Source: an uncultured Nitrosomonadales bacterium
Lineage (GTDB): Bacteria; Pseudomonadota; Gammaproteobacteria; Burkholderiales; Gallionellaceae
DNA: 35,880 nt
Direction of reading: 5' to 3'
Assembly: GCA_903885165.1 (NCBI GenBank)
Contig: CAISHO010000079.1
Coordinates: 1 to 35,880 of the forward strand
The position numbers and the translations under genes are program-made. The notes beneath the pieces were generated by a model that saw only the letters and a list, made by a program, of their open reading frames with translations, was not told the DNA's origin and searched no databases. Shown piece by piece: positions 7,918 through 15,013 of this stretch (positions are counted from its first letter, which is position 1; each line of letters starts with the position of its first letter).

Positions 7918-10238
7918 AGCGCTTCATACTACTGATCTTCTTCGCCTCGGGCGGATTCGCCCAGGGCATCGACCGACCGGTAAATCTGGCTCCGATTGCC
8001 GAATTGGCCGGCATGGAAATTAACAAGGGAAACCTCCCCGGTGCCGTAGTGCTGATCGGCAACCAAAAGAAAATACTTTATCGTGAGGCGTTTGGCCTAC
8101 GCACATTAAAACCGGTGCCGTTGGCGATGCCCCCCGAAACGCGTTTCGACCTCGCCTCGTTGACCAAGGTGGTGGCGACCACCACCGCCATCATGCAACT
8201 TAATGAGCACAAAAAACTAAAGCTCGACGCCCCTGTTGCCAGGTATTGGCCAGCGTTTGCCCGCAACGGCAAAGCCACCATCACCATCCGCCAGCTACTG
8301 ACACACTATTCAGGACTGCGGGCCGATCTGGATTTGGGCGGCGACTGGTCGGGATACGAGGCTGCACTGAACCTCATCATAGCGGAAAAGCCCGCCATGG
8401 CGGCCGACACAGACTTTCTCTACAGTGATATAAATTTCGAAATATTGGGAGAATTGGTCAGAAGAATTTCAGGCTTACCGCTGGACGTTTATTGTGCAAG
8501 ATACATCTTTCGTCCCTTGGGGATGAGACACACCGGTTTTAAACCGGGGCCGCAACCCGATATCGCCCCCACCGGGTTCAGAGATGACAAGTTGCGCCAG
8601 GGAGAGGTGCACGATCCTGCGGCTTTTCGCATGGGTGGCGTAGCCGGACACGCAGGACTCTTTTCCAATGCCGATGATCTAGCCATCTTTGCCGGCATGC
8701 TGCTCAATGAGGGTGAATGGCACGGCAAGCGAATTTTAAGTCGCCATTCTGTCGAAGCAATGACTGTCCCTCAATCACCGCAGGGCAAGACAAAATTACG
8801 CGGATTTGGTTGGGACATTAAACCGCCTTTCGTCTCCAATCGCGAACAACTGCTCCCGGTCGGCGCCTTCGGTCATCTGGGCTATACCGGCACTCTGCTC
8901 ACCATCGATCCTATCAGTAAGACATACCTCATCGTACTGTGCAATCGTGTGCATCCCGATCAAAAAGGCGATGCCAATCCACTGCGCAGAGGAATTCTGG
9001 GGATCGTCTCAGATACCTTCAGCCCGCTGTCTGACGAACAGGTGCTAGCCGCACGTCCGGAATTAGCCAATTATTACAAACAGGCTGGCGCACAACCTGA
9101 AATCCGCTCTGTAGCGAAAATTAAAACAGGGCTTGATGTCATGGTAGCTGAAGGCTTTGCGCCATTGAAAGGTCGGCGCGTGGGCGTCATCACCAACCAT
9201 ACGGGGATCGATGCCACAGGTCACAGCATAGTAGATCTGTTGTACAAGGCACCGGAGGTAAAACTCACCGCCATTTTCAGTCCTGAACATGGCATCAGCG
9301 GCAGCCGGGACGAAAAAATTGCCTCCGGTACTGAACACATAAGCGGACTGCCCGTTTACAGTTTATACGGCGAGGTCAAAAGGCCAAGCGACGAAATGCT
9401 GCACAATCTGGATGCGCTGGTATTCGATATTCAGGACGCCGGGGTGCGTTTCTATACCTATGCGTCTACCATGGCTTATGCCATGGAGGCTGCGGCCCGT
9501 AGCGGCATCGATTTCTACGTGCTTGACCGCCCCAATCCCATCGGCGCCGATAGCGTGCAAGGCCCCGGTCTTGATGCAGATTTGAAATCCTTTACCGCTT
9601 ATTTTCCGCTTCCGGTACGGCACGGCATGACCATCGCTGAACTGGCCCAACTGTTCAATTCAGGTATCGGTGCCCGACTTCATGTCATCAAAATGCGTGG
9701 CTATAAACGTAACGACTGGTATGACGACACCGGTCTTAAATGGGTTAATCCCTCACCCAATCTGCGCTCGCTCACCGAAACTACGCTCTATCCTGGTGTC
9801 GCCTTAGTGGAAGGCGCAACACTCAGCGTCGGACGCGGCACCGATGTGCCGTTCGAGCGCGTGGGCGCGCCCTGGATAAACGCCCCGGAATTAGCGAACT
9901 TTCTGAATCATCGCGAGATTGCCGGTGTGTTCTTCATTCCCGCCGAATTCACCCCGGATACCGACCGCTACAAACATCAGCCGTGTCATGGGATACGCAT
10001 CATCCTGACGGATCGCCATGCGCTGAACTCCCCGTTGCTAGGGGTTGAAATAGCGAGCGCACTCCATAAGCTGTATCCAACTCAGTTTAACATTCAAAGA
10101 ACCCTCGGTATGGTGGGTGAACGCCGGGTGTTGCAAGCGATTATTGAGAGTCAGGATCCGAAAATCATTGCTGCGCAATGGCAAGATGGAATCAAGCAAT
10201 TTATAGCGTTGAGAAACCAATATCTGCTTTATCCCTGA
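7914..10238 (+). CDS. Fusion of class-C serine hydrolase (AmiE/YbbE-like) and NamZ-type exo-muramidase (DUF1343)
   Basis: This 774-residue exported protein starts at GTG 7914, overlapping the previous stop. A signal peptide (to about residue 17) leads into a beta-lactamase/PBP4*-like serine hydrolase domain with nucleophile motif S82-L-T-K85, Y170-S-D172 and H321-L-G-Y-T-G. From about residue 395 follows a complete DUF1343 domain (GLDVMVAEGFAPLKGRRVGV, IFSPEHGISGSRD, VFDIQDAGVRFYTY, YVLDRPNPIG, LSVGRGTDVPFE, CHGIRIILTD). DUF1343 is the NamZ family, exo-beta-N-acetylmuramidases that release terminal MurNAc from peptidoglycan fragments. In Bacillus subtilis the serine hydrolase (AmiE/YbbE) and NamZ (YbbC) are neighbouring separate genes in the muropeptide-recovery cluster, so this fusion suggests both steps on one polypeptide. 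Both active sites appear intact. Confidence 0.9.
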   Translation: MKRFILLIFFASGGFAQGIDRPVNLAPIAELAGMEINKGNLPGAVVLIGNQKKILYREAFGLRTLKPVPLAMPPETRFDLASLTKVVATTTAIMQLNEHKKLKLDAPVARYWPAFARNGKATITIRQLLTHYSGLRADLDLGGDWSGYEAALNLIIAEKPAMAADTDFLYSDINFEILGELVRRISGLPLDVYCARYIFRPLGMRHTGFKPGPQPDIAPTGFRDDKLRQGEVHDPAAFRMGGVAGHAGLFSNADDLAIFAGMLLNEGEWHGKRILSRHSVEAMTVPQSPQGKTKLRGFGWDIKPPFVSNREQLLPVGAFGHLGYTGTLLTIDPISKTYLIVLCNRVHPDQKGDANPLRRGILGIVSDTFSPLSDEQVLAARPELANYYKQAGAQPEIRSVAKIKTGLDVMVAEGFAPLKGRRVGVITNHTGIDATGHSIVDLLYKAPEVKLTAIFSPEHGISGSRDEKIASGTEHISGLPVYSLYGEVKRPSDEMLHNLDALVFDIQDAGVRFYTYASTMAYAMEAAARSGIDFYVLDRPNPIGADSVQGPGLDADLKSFTAYFPLPVRHGMTIAELAQLFNSGIGARLHVIKMRGYKRNDWYDDTGLKWVNPSPNLRSLTETTLYPGVALVEGATLSVGRGTDVPFERVGAPWINAPELANFLNHREIAGVFFIPAEFTPDTDRYKHQPCHGIRIILTDRHALNSPLLGVEIASALHKLYPTQFNIQRTLGMVGERRVLQAIIESQDPKIIAAQWQDGIKQFIALRNQYLLYP

Positions 10239-10348
10239 AATCTCTACAACCTGAAATCAGATCCAAAAGGCGAACAGGAAAAGTCCGGCCACCCTTCGCA
10301 ACGAGGAACATGACGGTCAGTTTTTCGGCCTAGCCGGAATCAATACGT

Positions 10349-10545
10349 CAATAGGGTCAAAATCAATAGGGTCAAATCAACAAAATCAATAGGGTTAGAG
10401 TCGATTAATAGAATCAATAGAATCAATAGGGTCAGAGTCGATTGATTTTAAACTGTTCAGATTTTCTATCCCCACCCTTCGCAGAATCAATAGGGTCAGA
10501 GTCGATTGATTTTAAACTGTTCAGATTTTCTATCCCCACCCTTCG
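10349..10545. repeat. Left-end repeat cluster, including a 61-bp tandem duplication
   Basis: At least four variants of TCAATAGGGTCA occur between 10349 and 10440, separated by short AT-rich spacers. They are followed by a perfect 61-bp direct repeat (10421-10481 and 10485-10545; period 64) that includes the motif plus ACTGTTCAGATTTTCTATCC. The second copy overlaps the last codons and stop of the transposase gene. Confidence 0.85.
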
Positions 10546-11206
10546 GGCTTGGTTCTACGCGCCTATTGGTTTGCCGCTGAGTGCGTTGCTTAAACCGGTC
10601 ACCTCCCAGCACCCAATCCTTGTTGGTTGCCTTCCTTATTTCCGCGACGCTGAACTCATTAATGTGATGCTCAAATAGCTCTCGGTATGCAGCCTGGCGC
10701 GCTTCATCAGTCTTGCCTAGTTGCAGATACTCAATATAGGGAGTCACCAAATCATTCGGCTGCCCCAGCGCATTGAAAGGGTAACTTGACCAAGGATATT
10801 CAGACGGATCCGCCACCATTCCCGCCCGCACCGGATTCAACTCAATGTAGCGCATACAAGTCAGCAAGTAGGCATCGCTATCAATCAAGGCCGCTTTATA
10901 CCTGCCCTCCCAAAGCGTTCCGGTACGCCGATAGCGATAGTTGAAATATTGCACATAGTAACGCCCCAGCGTTTGCAGCGTTTTGCTCAGGCTGCTCGCT
11001 TCCAGAGGGGTGATGAGCAAATGAACATGATTCGTCATGAGAATATAGGCATGAACCTGACAGCCATGCTTCTCGCAGGCCAACTTCAACTTTTCGAGAT
11101 AAAACCGGTAATCAGCCTCGACACAGAAAATCTCACTGCGATTATTACCCCGCACAATCACATGCTGCGGTTGACCGGGGATAACCAATCTCGGTAATCG
11201 TGCCAT
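10496..11206 (-). CDS. REP-associated tyrosine transposase (Y1_Tnp/IS200-like)
   Basis: The protein (236 residues from ATG 11206) is a single-strand HUH nuclease of the Y1 transposase family. The metal-binding HVH sits in MTNHVHLLITP (about residues 57-67 in this numbering), and a tyrosine-rich helix (LGRYYVQYFNYRYRRTG) supplies the catalytic tyrosine. GTLWEGRYKAALI and MRYIELNPVRAGMV are typical RAYT sequence. A GTG at 11215 is open, but GAGGGG before ATG 11206 and the usual MARLPRL start favour 11206. The last 14 or so residues (GGDRKSEQFKINRL) are encoded by the left-end repeat itself. The gene appears intact. It lies between the NamZ-fusion operon and amtB with no sign that either is disrupted. 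Confidence 0.93.
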   Translation of the reverse strand: MARLPRLVIPGQPQHVIVRGNNRSEIFCVEADYRFYLEKLKLACEKHGCQVHAYILMTNHVHLLITPLEASSLSKTLQTLGRYYVQYFNYRYRRTGTLWEGRYKAALIDSDAYLLTCMRYIELNPVRAGMVADPSEYPWSSYPFNALGQPNDLVTPYIEYLQLGKTDEARQAAYRELFEHHINEFSVAEIRKATNKDWVLGGDRFKQRTQRQTNRRVEPSPKGGDRKSEQFKINRL

Positions 11207-11237
11207 TGCAGCCACCCCTCAAATAAGTGATGAGGTA

Positions 11238-11386
11238 CGATACAGCACGGTTAACCGAAAATCAATCGAGTCTGACCCTATTGATCATCTGACCCTATTG
11301 ATCATCTTCGCCCGATACAGCACGGTTAACCGAAAATCAATCGAGTCTGACCCCATTGATCCGTGACCCTATTGATCTTGCTATTG
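11238..11386. repeat. Right-end repeat cluster with a 49-bp tandem duplication
   Basis: A 49-bp unit starting CGATACAGCACGGTTAACCG is present at 11238-11286 and 11313-11361 (period 75, one mismatch seen). Each copy ends in the reverse complement of the left-end motif. Two further CTGACCCTATTGATC-like copies lie near 11288-11302 and 11362-11376. The remaining gap to amtB (11387-11452) shows no recognisable feature. Confidence 0.85.
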
Positions 11387-11452
11387 ATCCTTTTTAAACT
11401 CCGTCAGAAAATAATCTTGTTCAAAACTTTATTGTCACGAAACAACAGGGAA

Positions 11453-12655
11453 TTACCAACCAGACTCTCGCTCTGGGGATGCGCTGATCTTATGTATAGA
11501 GAGGTCCGCACCGATAAACTCCTCTTCAGGATCCAGACGGATACCCACTAACTTCTTAATGGTACCGTAGACGATATATCCACCTGCGAAGGCAATGCCA
11601 ACCCCCATCAGCGTACCGATCACCTGCGACATCAAACTGACGCCACCGATTCCGCCCAAAGCCTTCGTGCCAAAGATGCCAGCTGCAATACCACCCCAGG
11701 CACCGCACAATCCGTGCAACGGCCATACGCCGAGCACATCGTCTATCTTCCAGCGATTTTGCGTTAAAGTAAACATCGAGACGAAAAGTACGCCCGCCAC
11801 TACGCCGACCACCAACGCACCAATTGGGTGCATCAAGTCAGAACCGGCACAAACCGCAACCAAACCGGCCAAGGGGCCGTTATGTACAAAACCCGGGTCA
11901 TTCTTACCCATCCACAGCGCAGCCAGTGTACCGCCCACCATCGCCATCAAGGAATTAACCGCCACCAAACCGCTGATATTGTTAATAGTTTGCGCCGACA
12001 TCACATTGAAACCGAACCAACCTACGGTGAGTATCCACGCTCCCAGCGCAAGAAATGGAATACTGGATGGGGGATGTGCGGAAATACGTCCTTCCTTATT
12101 GTAACGACCACGGCGCGCGCCCAATAACAATACTGCTGCCAGGCCTATCCATCCACCCACCGCATGCACCACAACAGAACCTGCGAAGTCGTGGAACTCA
12201 GCACCGAAAGCGGTGTGCAACCAGTCCTGAATGCCAAAACGATGATTCCACGCGATCCCTTCAAAGAAAGGGTAGACAAAACCGACCAGCATAAAAGTCG
12301 CTGCCATTTGCGGATTAAACCTGGCGCGTTCGGCGATTCCTCCTGACACAATAGCGGGAATTGCTGCCGCAAAGGTCAGTAAAAAGAAGAATTTAACCAA
12401 TTCATAACCGCTCTTCTGCGCTAATTCCTCGGCACCTGTGAAGAAGTTAACGCCGTAGGCGATCATATAACCGATGAAAAAATAAGCCAACGTCGATACT
12501 GCAAAGTCCGTAATAATTTTAACCAGCGCATTGACCTGATTTTTCTTACGTACCGTGCCTAATTCCAGAAAGGCGAAACCTGCGTGCATTGCAAGCACCA
12601 TAATGGCGCCTAGCAAAATAAAAAGCGCATCGTTATTGATTTTTAAATTTTCCAT
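11453..12655 (-). CDS. amtB: Ammonium transporter AmtB
   Basis: The 400-residue protein is an Amt/Mep/Rh channel with about eleven membrane spans. The twin pore histidines are in DFAGSVVVHAVGGW and GVWPLHGLCGAWGG, and the cytosolic tail (RLDPEEEFIGADLSIHK) matches Amt tails that contact PII proteins. There is no long N-terminal signal peptide as in some relatives, though the first helix follows directly after MENLKINNDA. GGGG precedes ATG 12655. No glnK/PII gene is adjacent, which is unusual because amtB is often paired with one. The upstream region holds a sigma-54 promoter and NtrC-like sites, indicating induction under nitrogen limitation. Confidence 0.96.
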   Translation of the reverse strand: MENLKINNDALFILLGAIMVLAMHAGFAFLELGTVRKKNQVNALVKIITDFAVSTLAYFFIGYMIAYGVNFFTGAEELAQKSGYELVKFFFLLTFAAAIPAIVSGGIAERARFNPQMAATFMLVGFVYPFFEGIAWNHRFGIQDWLHTAFGAEFHDFAGSVVVHAVGGWIGLAAVLLLGARRGRYNKEGRISAHPPSSIPFLALGAWILTVGWFGFNVMSAQTINNISGLVAVNSLMAMVGGTLAALWMGKNDPGFVHNGPLAGLVAVCAGSDLMHPIGALVVGVVAGVLFVSMFTLTQNRWKIDDVLGVWPLHGLCGAWGGIAAGIFGTKALGGIGGVSLMSQVIGTLMGVGIAFAGGYIVYGTIKKLVGIRLDPEEEFIGADLSIHKISASPERESGW

Positions 12656-12717
12656 ACCATCCCCAATATCATCTATCTTACAAAAATTTGTCGCAATTAT
12701 TACAAAGCGCTCTTGAT

Positions 12718-12735
12718 AAGCAAGAATCGAGCCAA
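12718..12735 (-). promoter_or_regulatory. Sigma-54 (-24/-12) promoter of amtB
   Basis: On the minus strand the sequence is TTGGCTCGATTCTTGCTT. It matches the sigma-54 consensus TTGGCACG-N4-TTGC at all but one position, with GG and GC ten bases apart as required. The predicted transcript start is near 12708, leaving about 53 nt before the ATG. Confidence 0.8.
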
Positions 12736-12746
12736 AAATTTAACCA

Positions 12747-12782
12747 TATGATTATTAAGTATATTTATACTTAATAATCATA
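12747..12782. repeat. Perfect AT-rich palindrome upstream of amtB
   Basis: Arms of 17 bases (TATGATTATTAAGTATA and its exact complement) are separated by TT. It lies about 39-74 bases upstream of the predicted amtB start and downstream of the NUDIX gene. It could be a regulator or IHF-type bending site, or a weak terminator: on the minus strand TTAAATTTTT follows. Function not determined. Confidence 0.7.
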
Positions 12783-12796
12783 CTTAATATCAACAA

Positions 12797-12811
12797 GCAC
12801 CAAAAAAGTGC
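12797..12811 (-). promoter_or_regulatory. NtrC-like binding site (proximal)
   Basis: GCACC-AAAAA-AGTGC is a dyad matching the core of the NtrC consensus TGCACY-N5-RGTGCA. Its centre is about 96 bases upstream of the predicted sigma-54 start of amtB, a normal enhancer distance. Confidence 0.6.
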
Positions 12812-12836
12812 GTAAATAACAACGCTCCGTCATATT

Positions 12837-12853
12837 TGCACTATTTAGGTGCG
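12837..12853 (-). promoter_or_regulatory. NtrC-like binding site (distal)
   Basis: TGCACT-ATTTA-GGTGCG matches the consensus TGCACY-N5-RGTGCA except for the last base. Its centre is about 137 bases upstream of the predicted amtB start and 41 bases (about four helical turns) from the proximal site. It overlaps the last codons of the NUDIX gene. Confidence 0.65.
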
Positions 12854-13398
12854 TCATCACACCAATTCTTGAGATAGTGCTCTAACCAGAAGATACCAAC
12901 GATCGTTTTACTGTCGTTGATTTTACCTTGCCGTATCCAATCAATCGCTTCTTCAAGCGACAATTCGAATACTTCAAGAAACTCACCCTCATCCAGATTT
13001 CGTTGTTGCAGTGTCAACCCGCGCGCCAAAAAGTACTCGATCCGTTCATCGGCATAACCGATACAGGGCCAGGTCGTGGTTAAATGTACCCACTCACGCG
13101 CCGTATACCCGGTCTCTTCCAGCAGCTCCCGCTGACCGGTGACGAGAATATCTTCTCCATGATCAATTTTGCCGGCAGGTAACTCAATAAACTCTTGCCG
13201 TGCTGGATATCGGTACTGACGCTCCATTATCAGCTTACCGTTATCGAGTAGTGCAAGTACGGCAACAGCCCCCGGATGTGTCACATATTCCCGGACGCTC
13301 AGCTTACCATCGGGTAGTCTCACGCTGTCACGACACACGTGCAACAGACAGCCGTCATAGACGACATTTGATTCGACACAGGTTTCAACCAATTCCAA
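12841..13398 (-). CDS. nudF: NUDIX hydrolase, ADP-ribose pyrophosphatase-like
   Basis: This 185-residue cytosolic NUDIX enzyme is of the NudF/ADP-ribose pyrophosphatase type. The Nudix box is complete: GKIDHGEDILVTGQRELLEE followed by TGY (G-x5-E-x7-REL-x-EE-x-G). Upstream HPGAVAVLALL and ERQYRYPARQEFIELPAG also match NudF proteins, which hydrolyse ADP-ribose to AMP and ribose-5-phosphate. The frame is open to 13449, but those extra 17 codons run through a terminator hairpin. TTG 13398, preceded by GGAG at 6-base spacing and giving MELVETCVES, is the family-like start. The gene lies between nuoN and amtB. Its expression probably depends on readthrough or on a promoter inside nuoN. Confidence 0.9.
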   Translation of the reverse strand: MELVETCVESNVVYDGCLLHVCRDSVRLPDGKLSVREYVTHPGAVAVLALLDNGKLIMERQYRYPARQEFIELPAGKIDHGEDILVTGQRELLEETGYTAREWVHLTTTWPCIGYADERIEYFLARGLTLQQRNLDEGEFLEVFELSLEEAIDWIRQGKINDSKTIVGIFWLEHYLKNWCDDAPK

Positions 13399-13414
13399 TT
13401 TTATCTCCAGAATG

Positions 13415-13438
13415 AAAAACTCCCGCACGAGGCGGGAG
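13415..13438 (-). terminator. Rho-independent terminator at the end of the nuo operon
   Basis: On the minus strand a perfect 7-bp stem (CTCCCGC / GCGGGAG, 5-base loop) is followed by TTTTT. It starts 24 bases after the nuoN stop and ends 17 bases before the NUDIX start codon. Confidence 0.85.
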
Positions 13439-13461
13439 CTTGGGGTCAACTAGCTAACAGG

Positions 13462-14913
13462 CTAATGCAACAACAGTGACTGCTGGACCGAAACGGCACA
13501 AACCGACATCAGGGCACCAGGCATCAGGCCCAGGAACAACATACCAAGCCCGTTGATGGAGATGAGCAAGCCAGTATCGGAACCCACCGAGATAGGCGCA
13601 TGGCTTTCCGGCGCATCGAAATACATCAACTTGATGACGCGCAGGTAATAGAAAGCACCGATCAGCGAGAACAATACCGCAACGATCGCAAGCCAGGTAT
13701 GACCGGTTTGAATGATGGAATTCAACAGCGAAAACTTGGCATAGAAACCAACAGTCGGAGGAATACCTGCCATCGACAACATCAACAGCATCATCATAAA
13801 GGCCAACCATGGGCTGCGCTGATTAAGCCCCTTGAAGTCGTCCAAGGTATCCGCTTCAAAACCTGCACGAGACAGCAACATAATCATACCGAAAGCGCCG
13901 AGCGACATCAGCATGTAAACCACTGCATAGAACATCGAGGCACCGTAACCCTCGATGCCGCCGCTGATCACACCAAGCAGCAAAAACCCCATGTGCGTAA
14001 TGGTCGAGTAAGCAAACATACGCTTGATATTAGTCTGGGCAATCGCTGACAGATTCCCCAAGGCCATGGACGAGATCGCCAGGATGATTAACATACCCGA
14101 CCAGTCCTGAACCAGCGGTTGCAGACCTTCAACAAGGATGCGCATCACGAAAGCGAAGGCAGCCAGTTTAGGCACAGAACCAATCAGCATGGTCACGGCA
14201 GTTGGCGCACCATGGTAGACATCCGGCACCCACATATGGAAGGGAACGACACCCAACTTAAACGACAGACCGGAAACGATAAACACCAGACCGAAGGCCA
14301 GCAGCGATTTGTTGTGCACACCATGTTTAATGGCATCTGACATCGCACCCAGTTCCAGCGTACCGGTTGCACCGTACAACATAGACATACCGTACAGCAG
14401 CAGACCAGAGGCCAACGCACCTAACACGAAATACTTCATCGCCGCTTCCGTGGCAATTGCAGAGTCGCGTTGCAGGGCGACCATCGCGTACATACTCAGA
14501 GACAGCAACTCCAGCCCCAGATAAAGTGTCAGGAAGTGATTTGCGGAAATCATCACGTTCATCCCGAGCAGCGCGAACAGAGCCAGCACCATGAACTCAC
14601 CGGTAAACAGTCCGCGCAGCATCAGATATTGACGAGAGTAGATCAACACCATGGACATACCCAAATAGCTCAACATCTTCAGCACATCAGACATCAGATC
14701 ATCCACATACATATTGTGGAAGGCATAAACGACACCAGGCTGATGCGTGCCGACGGTGATAAGCGAGCAACCCAGCAGCGTCAACTGAACCAGCATATAG
14801 GTAACAATTTTGCTGCTTTTAGTCAGCATCAAGTCTGCGATCAGGATAAAACACACCATCACCAGCAGGAAGATTTCCGCAGCAGCAGGGATCAAATTGG
14901 CCATCAAATTCAT
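13462..14913 (-). CDS. nuoN: NADH-quinone oxidoreductase subunit N
   Basis: This 483-residue membrane subunit is one of the three antiporter-like proton channels of complex I. About 14 membrane helices are expected. Landmarks are [20 protein letters not shown] (the TM5 glutamate), [20 protein letters not shown] (the TM7 lysine and following loop) and [15 protein letters not shown]. It is the last gene of the operon and is followed by a clear terminator. A 100-base gap containing an inverted repeat separates it from nuoM. Length is normal for the family. Confidence 0.97.
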   Translation of the reverse strand: MNLMANLIPAAAEIFLLVMVCFILIADLMLTKSSKIVTYMLVQLTLLGCSLITVGTHQPGVVYAFHNMYVDDLMSDVLKMLSYLGMSMVLIYSRQYLMLRGLFTGEFMVLALFALLGMNVMISANHFLTLYLGLELLSLSMYAMVALQRDSAIATEAAMKYFVLGALASGLLLYGMSMLYGATGTLELGAMSDAIKHGVHNKSLLAFGLVFIVSGLSFKLGVVPFHMWVPDVYHGAPTAVTMLIGSVPKLAAFAFVMRILVEGLQPLVQDWSGMLIILAISSMALGNLSAIAQTNIKRMFAYSTITHMGFLLLGVISGGIEGYGASMFYAVVYMLMSLGAFGMIMLLSRAGFEADTLDDFKGLNQRSPWLAFMMMLLMLSMAGIPPTVGFYAKFSLLNSIIQTGHTWLAIVAVLFSLIGAFYYLRVIKLMYFDAPESHAPISVGSDTGLLISINGLGMLFLGLMPGALMSVCAVSVQQSLLLH

Positions 14914-14955
14914 AATAAACCTCAGAAAACAGTTTTTAGACGTAAGTCACGAGTT

Positions 14956-15002
14956 GCTTGTAGCTTGAAGCTTGTGCAGACAGCAAGCTACCCGCTACAA
15001 GC
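14956..15002. repeat. Imperfect inverted repeat in the nuoM-nuoN gap
   Basis: Arms GCTTGTAGCTTGAAGCTTG (14956-14974) and CAAGCTACCCGCTACAAGC (14984-15002) pair at 16 of 19 positions across a 9-base loop. No T-run follows, so it is unlikely to stop transcription. It may be an RNA processing site or a small mobile palindrome. Confidence 0.7.
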
Positions 15003-15013
15003 TAGCAGCTGAT

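Larger units (their letters stand above)
10349..11386. mobile_element. REP/RAYT-type element: tyrosine transposase flanked by inverted repeats
   Basis: A single IS200-like/RAYT transposase gene is bracketed by clusters of the motif TCAATAGGGTCA. On the plus strand the left cluster carries the motif forwards (with GAGTCGATTGATTTT following) and the right cluster carries its reverse complement (AAAATCAATCGAGTCTGACC), so the ends are inverted. Boundaries are approximate: the outermost left motif begins near 10349 and the last right-hand ATTGATC lies near 11386. RAYTs are usually single-copy, domesticated-like transposases linked to genome-dispersed REP sequences. Confidence 0.75.

Noticed and set aside
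10349..10545. Possible CRISPR array from the repeated TCAATAGGGTCA units
   Set aside because: Units are irregularly spaced and variable in length, there are no uniform unique spacers or cas genes, and inverted copies flank a RAYT transposase.
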